A DNA stretch of 5,357 nucleotides from Victivallales bacterium (GCA_017538465.1 JAFYIW010000063.1:1-5357); one strand, 5' to 3'; numbered from the stretch's first letter, positions 1 to 5,357 are shown. Notes: generated from the letters alone by a model not told the origin. Translations and numbers: made by a program.

Positions 1-80
1 GGGGCAGTCAACACCGCCAATCGGTTGTCGTTTCTCTCTGCGGCTGGGCGATAATCAAATATAAATCTTGGATAGTCATT
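1..80. other. Left edge, no gene established; possible 3' end of a plus-strand gene
   Basis: No complete gene is seen here. Two plus-strand frames are open from the window edge and stop at 52-54 (TAA) and 62-64 (TAA). Either could be the last residues of a gene entering from the left. The second reads GQSTPPIGCRFSLRLGDNQI and has the look of a protein C-terminus, but it is too short to identify. A gene ending here would converge on the tRNA, and the two-sided terminator at 81-149 would suit that layout. A minus-strand ORF of 67 codons crosses this stretch but starts inside the tRNA, and I treat it as a shadow. Confidence 0.25.
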
Positions 81-149
81 CCCAAAGAAAAAGCCACTTT
101 CCGCCCCCAAAGTGGCAAAAAAGTGGCAAACAAGTGGCTTTTTCCTGGG
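81..149. terminator. Bidirectional repeat-built terminator downstream of tRNA-Ser
   Basis: A perfect 13-base inverted repeat, GAAAAAGCCACTT (87-99) and AAGTGGCTTTTTC (132-144), is flanked by a further CCCA/TGGG pairing (81-84 with 146-149). Inside it, the minus-strand transcript can instead form a shorter 8-bp stem (93-100 with 109-116) with an 8-base G-rich loop. That stem is followed on the minus strand by TTTTTCTTT, a classic intrinsic terminator for the tRNA. On the plus strand the long stem ends in a TTTTT run, so it can also stop transcription arriving from the left. The paired sequences are seen directly; terminator function is inferred from stem plus T-tract. Confidence 0.8.
110..142 (+). 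repeat. Three tandem AAGTGGC copies at an 11-base period
   Basis: AAGTGGC occurs at 110-116, 121-127 and 132-138. The units are AAGTGGCAAAA, AAGTGGCAAAC and AAGTGGCTTTT, each exactly 11 bases. A single inverted copy (GCCACTT) lies at 93-99. The array sits inside the terminator. It either arose by small tandem duplication of a terminator arm or serves as helically phased protein-binding sites; the sequence cannot distinguish these. Confidence 0.85.
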
Positions 150-155
150 TAAAAT

Positions 156-243
<88 letters not shown>

Positions 244-281
244 GATGAAGTGTTATGGCCGTTTGGCGGTAAAACTCACAT

Positions 282-309
282 AAAATAAGCCCAGTTCTGC
301 GGATTTCAA
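282..309 (-). promoter_or_regulatory. Candidate sigma70-type promoter for tRNA-Ser
   Basis: On the minus strand, TTGAAA (304-309, five of six matches to the -35 consensus) is followed after 16 bases by TATTTT (282-287, four of six matches to the -10 consensus). Transcription would start near 275, about 30 bases before the mature tRNA 5' end at 243. It lies in the dinB-tRNA gap, where no clear dinB terminator was found. It is a consensus match only, with no experimental support. Confidence 0.4.
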
Positions 310-356
310 CCCCATCGCACTGAAAAAGGCGAGATTTTGCCCATTGGAATTATCGG

Positions 357-1556
357 TTAGCCCCGATGGATGGAGTCACGGCCGAAACGCTGCCGCAGGG
401 CGTCCACGGCGCAGTCGATGGCGTTGTCTTTGCGGTTGGTTGCCCTGTGTTGTTCCTCCTGGCGGTTTTCCTCCTCGAAAAGGGATGGCTGACGCAGGGA
501 TGGCGCATCCTGACGGATATCGGTCAAGGCGGAGGCCCCAAAGCCGACCAGCCGGATGGGGCGTGGATGTTCCGCCAGGCCCGTGCCCTGCAAAAGCTGG
601 AGGGCATAGCCACGTAGGATTCGGTCGGAGTTGGTCGGCGGCTTGACTGGCATCTGCCGTGTGATGGTGCGGAAATCCTGAAAACGCAGTTTCAGGACGG
701 CGCAGCCGGCGAGGACTCCATGGCGGCGCAGCCGGGCGGCCACCAGCTCGCATTGCTCCAGCAATTTGGCACGCACCATCGCAAAGTCCAGGCAGTCCTC
801 TTTGAAGGTATATTCCTGCGACATGGACTTTTCCGGCGGGGCTTCGGTCTGGACTTGGCGGTCATCGAGGCCGAAGGCGAGATCGTGTAGCCGTGGACCA
901 TAACTCCCCAGGATTCGGGTGAGGAAGTCGGTGGAGGCCTGCTGGACATCGCCGATGGTTCGCAGGTTGTATTTGGCGAGAATCTCGTTGGTCTTGGCGC
1001 CGACGCCCCAGATGCGTCCGACGGGCAACGGAGCCAGGAAGGCCGCGATTGCTTCAGGGGACTCGGGTACGACGGTCAGACCATCTGGCTTGTTGAGGTC
1101 GCTGGCCAGCTTGGCCAGGAACATGTTCGGCGCCACGCCAATTGACGCAGTGAGATGGATTTCGTTTCGGATGCGGGTACGGATTTCCTCGGCGGTCTCG
1201 ACGGCATGACCATCGCGTCCCAACACGCCGGTCAGGTCCAGGAACGCCTCATCGACCGAGACCTGCTCCAGTTTTGGCGAAAAGGAATGGAGGATGGCCA
1301 TCACCTGGCGGGAGACCTCGCTGTAGTGGTGGTGGTTGCCGTGGACGAAGATGGCGTGGGGACAACGCTGGTAGGCCTCGCGTGAGGGCATCGCCGAATG
1401 AACGCCATAGACCCGTGCCTCGTAGGAGGCGGTGGAGACCACTCCGCGTTCATGCGGCGGGGCGCCCACGATCACGGGTTTGCCACGCCATTCCGGGTGG
1501 TCGCGCTGCTCGACCGCCGCAAAGAACGCATCCATGTCAATATGAAGGATATTCAA
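357..1556 (-). CDS. dinB: DNA polymerase IV (Y-family translesion polymerase)
   Basis: This is an error-prone, exonuclease-free polymerase that extends past damaged template bases. Read from a TTG codon at 1554-1556 it has 399 residues beginning MNILHIDMDAFFAAVEQRD, which matches the usual Pol IV N-terminus. Catalytic acidic residues are D7 in the DMD motif and D102-E103 in VSVDEAFLDL. F12 is the likely steric gate that excludes ribonucleotides. The motif TASIGVAPNMFLAKLASDLNKP (residues 136-157) and the helix-hairpin-helix segment around RIWGVGAK (181-188) are typical of the palm and thumb. The little-finger domain covers roughly 235-350. QPSLF (356-360) fits the beta-clamp-binding consensus, and a 39-residue tail ending in ALRQRFGRDSIHRG follows. 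An upstream ATG at 1713-1715 would add 53 residues overlapping the preceding gene and looks unlikely. No LexA-type box was recognised upstream. Family assignment is secure; the start is less so. Confidence 0.95.
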   Translation of the reverse strand: MNILHIDMDAFFAAVEQRDHPEWRGKPVIVGAPPHERGVVSTASYEARVYGVHSAMPSREAYQRCPHAIFVHGNHHHYSEVSRQVMAILHSFSPKLEQVSVDEAFLDLTGVLGRDGHAVETAEEIRTRIRNEIHLTASIGVAPNMFLAKLASDLNKPDGLTVVPESPEAIAAFLAPLPVGRIWGVGAKTNEILAKYNLRTIGDVQQASTDFLTRILGSYGPRLHDLAFGLDDRQVQTEAPPEKSMSQEYTFKEDCLDFAMVRAKLLEQCELVAARLRRHGVLAGCAVLKLRFQDFRTITRQMPVKPPTNSDRILRGYALQLLQGTGLAEHPRPIRLVGFGASALTDIRQDAPSLRQPSLFEEENRQEEQHRATNRKDNAIDCAVDALRQRFGRDSIHRG

Positions 1557-1632
1557 TCGAGAAAGGATAGAGTTATTGGAGATGAGCCAAATGACAGAAT
1601 GCCAACTTACAAGTAATTTGCGAGCAGGCTGC

Positions 1633-3303
1633 TTATTTGTCAGTTGGGAAACTTTCCTTGATCCACTGGGTGAGCGTGGCCTGGGGATTGACAACCTGCG
1701 CCTCATCCATCTCAAATGGCTCCTGCGGATTGTCCCGATGGACCAGTTTCAGGCCGTATTCGAAGTCCTTGAACTGTTCTTCGCAGTAGCCCCGCACCGT
1801 CTTCCCGGCGGCGAAGGCCTGTTTGACCAGTGTGCTCGTGGCCTTCGGGGTGAATTTCAGGGTAATGCCGGACTGCTGTTGGAAGCGCTCGGCAAAGGCG
1901 GCGACTTCGGCGTGGGCGAGCTGGTTGGCGGAGTCCGCGTATTCGTCCAGAAGTTTCTGAAGTGCCTTGGCGGGTTCCCGAATCATCTCGGCAGTGAGGT
2001 GCAGGGCCTTGATGCCCGTGCCAGGCAGTTCGAACTTGTAATCACGGAAGGTGCGTTCCAGAATGGTGAGCAGACCACGTGCGCCGGTTTTCTCGCGTTC
2101 GGCGGCCTCGGCGATGTAGGCGAGGGCGGCGTGTTCGGCGGTCAGGTCGATGCCGTAGCCAGCCATGGTCTCGACATACTGTTCCCAAATGCCGTTTTCG
2201 GCGGTGGTGAGGATTTTCTCCAATTCGGGCACTCCGAGGCGGTCTAGCACGACACGGACAGGGAAACGGCCGACGAATTCCGGCTCGAAGCCATAATTGA
2301 CAATGTCTCCCGTCTGGACATGGCGCAGCAATTCGCTTTCTGAAGTCTGCGGGGAAACCATGCCTGGGACGGCTGCTTCGTCAGTTGATGTTGATTTGGC
2401 ACTGCCGAAGCCGATAACCGAAGAGCTGACGCGGCGTTTGATGATGGTGTCCAACTTGTCAAAGGCTCCAGATACGATAAAGAGGATGAATTTGGTGTTG
2501 ATGGTTGTGGCCTGGGGAGTGCCACGTTGCATGGACATCATGGCCTGCATCTGGCCCATCATGTCCCCTTGGGCCACGAGTCGTACGTCGGACTCCTCCA
2601 GCAATTTGAGCAGATTCACCTGCACGCCACGGCCGGAGACATCCTTTTGCCCTTCCGTGGAACGCGAGGCGATCTTGTCGATTTCGTCAATATACACGAT
2701 GCCGAACTGAGCCAGTTCGGTATCGCCGTCGGCCGCCTTGACCAGGTCGCGGATGATATCCTCCACGTCATAGCCGACGTAGCCAGTTTCCGAGAATTTC
2801 GTGGCGTCGGCCTTCACGAACGGCACGCCGATGAGTCGCGCGATGCAGCGCATCAGGTAGGTCTTTCCCACGCCCGTCGGGCCAATCATCAGGACATTGG
2901 ATTTCGCGTAGTCACGTCGGAATACCTGCTCGTCTTCCAGGGCGCGGCGTACATGATTGTAGTGGTCGCAGACGGCAGTGGCCAGGACCTTCTTGGCTTC
3001 GGTCTGGCTGATGACATAGCGGTCGAGATAGTCACGGATTTCGCGCGGCTTGAAGGAGAACTGGCGAATCAGTTCCAACGCCGTGGGCTTTTTTTGCGCC
3101 TGGCGTTCCTCCTCTTCGCGCTGCTGGGCGGCGGCGGTGTGGATATTGACAAAAGGCGTTCCACCCAGCCGTCCGAGCATTTCGCGGAGGTGTTGGACAA
3201 GGTCGTTTGAGTCGTCCGAGTATTCTTTGTGTTGTCTGGACTTGTCTTTGCCAGGAGCTTTTTCGTCAGGCGACTCTTCTGAGGAATGGTCAGTTTCGAA
3301 CAT
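1633..3303 (-). CDS. ClpX-like AAA+ protein unfoldase, divergent
   Basis: This is probably the ATP-driven unfoldase ring of a cytoplasmic Clp-type protease, 556 residues from ATG 3301-3303. Residues 1-72 are charged and hydrophilic, with no CxxC zinc-finger cysteines. The ClpX-like part begins near residue 73 (FKPREIRDYLDRYVISQTEA). Walker A is GPTGVGKT (141-148), the pore loop GYVG (174-177), Walker B IVYIDE (202-207), an IGFG loop (297-300), the arginine finger in GRFP (345-348, R346) and sensor 2 in GAR (407-409). E. coli ClpX has 424 residues with a zinc domain and ends soon after the small domain; here about 110 more residues follow. A Met-rich loop (247-260) occupies the place of the ClpX RKH loop. 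ATG 3379-3381 in the same frame would add 26 unpromising residues and put a strong hairpin inside the gene, so I prefer the internal start. Neither start has a Shine-Dalgarno. The ClpX-family match is clear; a ClpP partner is inferred from IGFG. Confidence 0.9.
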   Translation of the reverse strand: MFETDHSSEESPDEKAPGKDKSRQHKEYSDDSNDLVQHLREMLGRLGGTPFVNIHTAAAQQREEEERQAQKKPTALELIRQFSFKPREIRDYLDRYVISQTEAKKVLATAVCDHYNHVRRALEDEQVFRRDYAKSNVLMIGPTGVGKTYLMRCIARLIGVPFVKADATKFSETGYVGYDVEDIIRDLVKAADGDTELAQFGIVYIDEIDKIASRSTEGQKDVSGRGVQVNLLKLLEESDVRLVAQGDMMGQMQAMMSMQRGTPQATTINTKFILFIVSGAFDKLDTIIKRRVSSSVIGFGSAKSTSTDEAAVPGMVSPQTSESELLRHVQTGDIVNYGFEPEFVGRFPVRVVLDRLGVPELEKILTTAENGIWEQYVETMAGYGIDLTAEHAALAYIAEAAEREKTGARGLLTILERTFRDYKFELPGTGIKALHLTAEMIREPAKALQKLLDEYADSANQLAHAEVAAFAERFQQQSGITLKFTPKATSTLVKQAFAAGKTVRGYCEEQFKDFEYGLKLVHRDNPQEPFEMDEAQVVNPQATLTQWIKESFPTDK

Positions 3304-3346
3304 AATAATGAAGTGGATAGACGAGATAGATGCAAGGGAGGAGTAA

Positions 3347-3374
3347 TTGCGCGGGAACCCCTGCTCCCGCGCAA
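3347..3374 (-). terminator. Strong hairpin between tolB and the clpX-like gene
   Basis: A perfect 10-bp inverted repeat, TTGCGCGGGA (3347-3356) with TCCCGCGCAA (3365-3374), encloses an 8-base loop. It begins 13 bases past the tolB stop codon and ends about 43 bases before the preferred start of the clpX-like gene. No T-tract follows on the minus strand (the next bases are TTACTCCTCCC), so it is not a textbook intrinsic terminator. It could protect the 3' end of the tolB message, attenuate read-through, or act with Rho. The stem is certain; the role is inferred. Confidence 0.55.
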
Positions 3375-3387
3375 CGGCCATGAAATC

Positions 3388-4593
3388 TCAATATGCGGGT
3401 GCCCAGGCGGGGAGGGAGACGCGGGCGTCCTTGGTGAGTTGCTGGAAGGTGTGGAACCAGCTGTCCACGATGTAGAGGTCCTGGTTTTTGCCGCTCTGGC
3501 GAGTGCAGACGATGTGGCGGCCATCCGGAGCCCAACTCGGCGCCTCCCAATTGCCGGCCGCCTCGGTGATGATGACCGGCGTGGCATCGGGTTTCCTCAT
3601 GTCCAGAACCGCAATCACGTATTGGCCACTGGAAGTGCGCATGGAAAAGCAGATTTGATTGGAAACCACGGACCAGTCGGGAGAGACGCATTCGCGTGCG
3701 CCCTGGGTGGTCAGACGGCGTTCGGTGCCGCCAGCCACGGGAATGACGTAAAGTTGTGCGCGGCCGCTTTTGTCTGAGACGTAGCAGAGTTCCTTCCCGT
3801 CTGGACTGAAGACGGGCGAGGATTCGACATTGCGGTCCTGCGTGAGGCGCGTGCGGGTGTTGGTGGCCAGGTCGATGGTGTACAAATCGACCTGTTTGCC
3901 CAGTGACATTGAAAGGGCGAGGGTGCGGCCATTCTGCGAAAGGGCCGCCGACGAGTTCAGGCCTCGTGCGCTGGAGACCACGCGTTGGCGGTCTTTCCCG
4001 ATGTCCACCAGCACAATGTTGAGCGATGTTCCGCTGTTGTGTGTGTAAACCAGTGCACGGGAGTGGCCCCAGGAAGGCTCGGTGGAGATTTTTCCGTTGT
4101 GGGTGAGGCGACGATGGTTGCTGCCGTCGATATTGCAGAGAAAAATCTCCTTGGTGGTGGAGGATGAGCTGGAGCAAACGTAGGCGATTGGACGCGTGCA
4201 CAGGGCAGGAACCTTGAAGACCTGTTTCAGCAGGGCGTCGACGAGCTGGAACACGGCCTCCTGGGTGGTTTCGCCTGTGCCGCTGATGGTGAAGGAGGAC
4301 TTGCCAGCCACTGCGACATTGGCGACCAGATTCTGCGGAGAGCCGCTGACTTTGAGCTGGATTTGCGCAAGGGCGGCCTGGTCGGCTCCCACGATTGTGA
4401 ACCAGTCGGTGCGTTGCAGCACGCGTTCCAATGTCTGCCGGGTGGCGGCGTCACCCGAGAAACTCACGATGCCAAGCGAGGGATTGCCGTGGGTGCCGTG
4501 CTTAGTGACCGTTCCCGAAAGGACATTCTGTGCCTGCAGGACAAATGGCACACAGGCGGCCAGCAGCCATAATGCGAAGAGGACTTTTTTCAT
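3388..4593 (-). CDS. tolB: TolB-like periplasmic beta-propeller protein
   Basis: TolB works in the periplasm with the Tol-Pal envelope system, helping outer-membrane constriction at division. From ATG 4591-4593 the product has 401 residues. An N-terminal signal peptide is visible (MKK, then the hydrophobic stretch VLFALWLLAACVPFVL, with likely cleavage after A21 in LQAQN). Residues about 24-128 fit the TolB N-terminal alpha/beta domain. From about 135 to the end there are propeller repeats of the PD40 type, seen as EPSWGHSRALVY, LSQNGRTLAL, FSPDGKELCYVSDKSGRAQLY, SPDWSVVSNQICFS and SWAPDGRHIVCTRQSGKNQDLY, each followed by strand-rich sequence. The SSSSSTT stretch at 141-147 is unusual. An in-frame ATG at 4666-4668 would add 25 residues ahead of the signal peptide and is disfavoured. 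No Shine-Dalgarno is seen. No tolQRA or pal lies in the window, so membership of a working Tol-Pal complex is inferred from the family. Confidence 0.87.
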   Translation of the reverse strand: MKKVLFALWLLAACVPFVLQAQNVLSGTVTKHGTHGNPSLGIVSFSGDAATRQTLERVLQRTDWFTIVGADQAALAQIQLKVSGSPQNLVANVAVAGKSSFTISGTGETTQEAVFQLVDALLKQVFKVPALCTRPIAYVCSSSSSTTKEIFLCNIDGSNHRRLTHNGKISTEPSWGHSRALVYTHNSGTSLNIVLVDIGKDRQRVVSSARGLNSSAALSQNGRTLALSMSLGKQVDLYTIDLATNTRTRLTQDRNVESSPVFSPDGKELCYVSDKSGRAQLYVIPVAGGTERRLTTQGARECVSPDWSVVSNQICFSMRTSSGQYVIAVLDMRKPDATPVIITEAAGNWEAPSWAPDGRHIVCTRQSGKNQDLYIVDSWFHTFQQLTKDARVSLPAWAPAY

Positions 4594-4630
4594 TGGCGAC
4601 GGAAATAAAAACCAAACTTGAGGGGAAAGT

Positions 4631-4670
4631 GCGGGCAGGATTGCCCCGCGCATGAGGTGAGGCGTCATGC
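4631..4670. repeat. Two small hairpins in the frr-tolB gap
   Basis: The 96-base gap between frr and tolB holds GCGGGCA (4631-4637) pairing with TGCCCCGC (4642-4649) around a 4-base loop with one bulge. Immediately beside it, GCATGA (4650-4655) pairs with TCATGC (4665-4670) around a 9-base loop. Neither has a T-tract directly after it, although a T-rich stretch occurs about 20 bases further on the minus strand. They may be mRNA processing or weak termination signals, or chance structure. Confidence 0.3.
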
Positions 4671-4689
4671 ACGGGAGGAGCGTCGAAGG

Positions 4690-5253
4690 CTACACCTCCA
4701 TCAGTTCCTTCTGCTTGGCTTCGGAGAGCTTGTCCACTTCGGCGACCATCTTGTCGGTGAGCTTCTGGATTTCCTCCGTCCGGGCCTTCTGCTCGTCTTC
4801 GGTGAGTTCGGAGTTCTTCTTGGCGACTTTGATGGCCTCGTTGGCGTCGCGGCGTGCATTGCGGACCTCGACGCGGGCCTCCTCCGCCATCTTCTTGACC
4901 TGCTTGGTCATCTCCGTACGGCGTTCCTCGGAGAGTTCGGGAATCGGGAGGCGGATGACCTTGCCGTCATTGATGGGGTTGATGCCCAGGCTGCTGGCCA
5001 GGATGGCCTTCTGGATGTTGTTGAGCTGGCTGACGTCCCACGGCTGGATCTTGAGGGAGCGGGGGTCCGGGGCGGAGATGGCGGCCATGTCCTTGAGGCG
5101 GGTCTGGGCACCATAGTATTCGACCATGATGCCATCGACGAGGGCAGGGGAGGCTTTGCCAGTGCGGACGGCGTCGAAGCGCTTTTTCAGCGCATCGATG
5201 GTGTTGGTCATGGCGGCTTCGGCGTCAAAGAGGATTTCTTCAGCAGTAGGCAT
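4690..5253 (-). CDS. frr: Ribosome recycling factor
   Basis: RRF acts with EF-G to split post-termination ribosomes in the cytoplasm and is essential in most bacteria. The product has 187 residues, close to the usual 185, and is complete. The start MPTAEEILFDAEAAMTNTID and RTGKASPALVDGIMVEYYG (30-48) belong to the long three-helix and beta-sandwich junction. The segment QPWDVSQLNNIQKAILAS lies in the small domain. IRLPIPELSEERRTEMTKQVK and ARVEVRNARRDAN are the strongest family signatures; the latter carries the conserved arginines that contact the ribosome. The ATG is at 5251-5253 with AAAGGA (5263-5268) nine bases upstream. It follows the pyrH stop by 42 bases, the widespread pyrH-frr arrangement, and is probably co-transcribed with it. 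Confidence 0.98.
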   Translation of the reverse strand: MPTAEEILFDAEAAMTNTIDALKKRFDAVRTGKASPALVDGIMVEYYGAQTRLKDMAAISAPDPRSLKIQPWDVSQLNNIQKAILASSLGINPINDGKVIRLPIPELSEERRTEMTKQVKKMAEEARVEVRNARRDANEAIKVAKKNSELTEDEQKARTEEIQKLTDKMVAEVDKLSEAKQKELMEV

Positions 5254-5262
5254 TTGGGTATT

Positions 5263-5268
5263 TCCTTT
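5263..5268 (-). promoter_or_regulatory. Shine-Dalgarno site of frr
   Basis: On the minus strand AAAGGA lies nine bases before the frr ATG. It is the only recognisable Shine-Dalgarno among the four complete protein genes in the window and supports the chosen start. Confidence 0.7.
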
Positions 5269-5295
5269 ATGGTAGTTGCATGAGGATACGAGAGG

Positions 5296-5357
5296 TTATT
5301 CGGTAGAGCCCACGAGGGTCCCGTGAGTGAAGTCACCGGAGAGAATTTCAGTCATTA
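5296..5357 (-). CDS. pyrH: UMP kinase, C-terminal end only (partial)
   Basis: Only the last 19 complete codons and the stop (TAA at 5296-5298) lie in the window; the gene continues past the right edge. The visible end is MTEILSGDFTHGTLVGSTE. Bacterial UMP kinases end in a similar pattern, with a G residue, a few variable residues, then GT(L/V)(I/V) close to the C-terminus; E. coli PyrH ends in GTLITE. Its position 42 bases upstream of frr on the same strand is the standard pyrH-frr order, and this context carries much of the assignment. UMP kinase converts UMP to UDP in pyrimidine nucleotide synthesis. Confidence 0.8.
   Translation of the reverse strand, partial: MTEILSGDFTHGTLVGSTE

Noticed and set aside
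1623..1633. Palindrome AGCAG-G-CTGCT next to the clpX-like stop codon, considered as an operator for dinB
   Set aside because: It does not match known LexA boxes (CTGT-N8-ACAG or GAAC-N4-GTTC), is short, and could arise by chance.
1557..1715. Extended 452-residue version of Pol IV starting at ATG 1713-1715
   Set aside because: The extra residues overlap the coding end of the clpX-like gene and read as Arg/Ser/Pro-rich out-of-frame sequence, unlike any Pol IV N-terminus.
1576..2247. 223-codon plus-strand ORF opposite the clpX-like gene
   Set aside because: It is antisense to a clearly conserved reading frame, rich in glycine, valine and leucine as expected from the complement of GC-rich codons, and shows no recognisable motif.
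2527..3210. 227-codon plus-strand ORF opposite the ATPase core
   Set aside because: It mirrors the codon pattern of the Walker A/B region of the minus-strand gene and has no independent start signal or family resemblance.
4618..5283. 221-codon plus-strand ORF covering frr
   Set aside because: It is a shadow of the essential frr gene with low-complexity Leu/Gly/Asp composition.

Overview
The window looks like a chromosomal segment from a Gram-negative bacterium. The evidence is a periplasmic TolB-type protein, an intact set of housekeeping genes and moderately GC-rich coding DNA. A member of the Verrucomicrobiota or a related PVC lineage is plausible, but this is a guess from gene content and sparse Shine-Dalgarno use, not a demonstrated placement. 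All confirmed genes lie on the minus strand, so transcription runs from right to left. No mobile element, CRISPR array, phage gene or integrase is visible.

From right to left, the order is as follows. The last codons of a UMP kinase gene (pyrH) are at 5296-5357. The complete ribosome recycling factor gene (frr) is at 4690-5253. A TolB-like periplasmic beta-propeller protein is at 3388-4593. A divergent ClpX-type AAA+ unfoldase is at 1633-3303. DNA polymerase IV (dinB) is at 357-1556, best read from a TTG start. A serine tRNA with anticodon GGA and an encoded CCA end is at 156-243. pyrH-frr is a classical translation/nucleotide pair. A strong hairpin between tolB and the clpX-like gene may mark a transcript boundary. 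The tRNA has its own candidate promoter and is followed by an unusual repeat-built terminator at 81-149.

The most interesting gene is the clpX-like one. It keeps the Walker A and B motifs, the GYVG pore loop, an IGFG loop of the kind that docks ClpX on ClpP, the arginine finger and sensor 2. It lacks the N-terminal zinc-binding domain, has a methionine-rich loop where ClpX carries its RKH substrate-recognition loop, and ends in an extra segment of about 110 residues that resembles a second, degenerate copy of the AAA+ small domain. It is therefore probably a ClpP-associated unfoldase with altered substrate choice, not the canonical ClpX.

The second notable element is the terminator downstream of the tRNA. 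It has three AAGTGGC copies at an exact 11-base period facing one inverted copy, so several alternative stems can form, with T-tracts on both strands.
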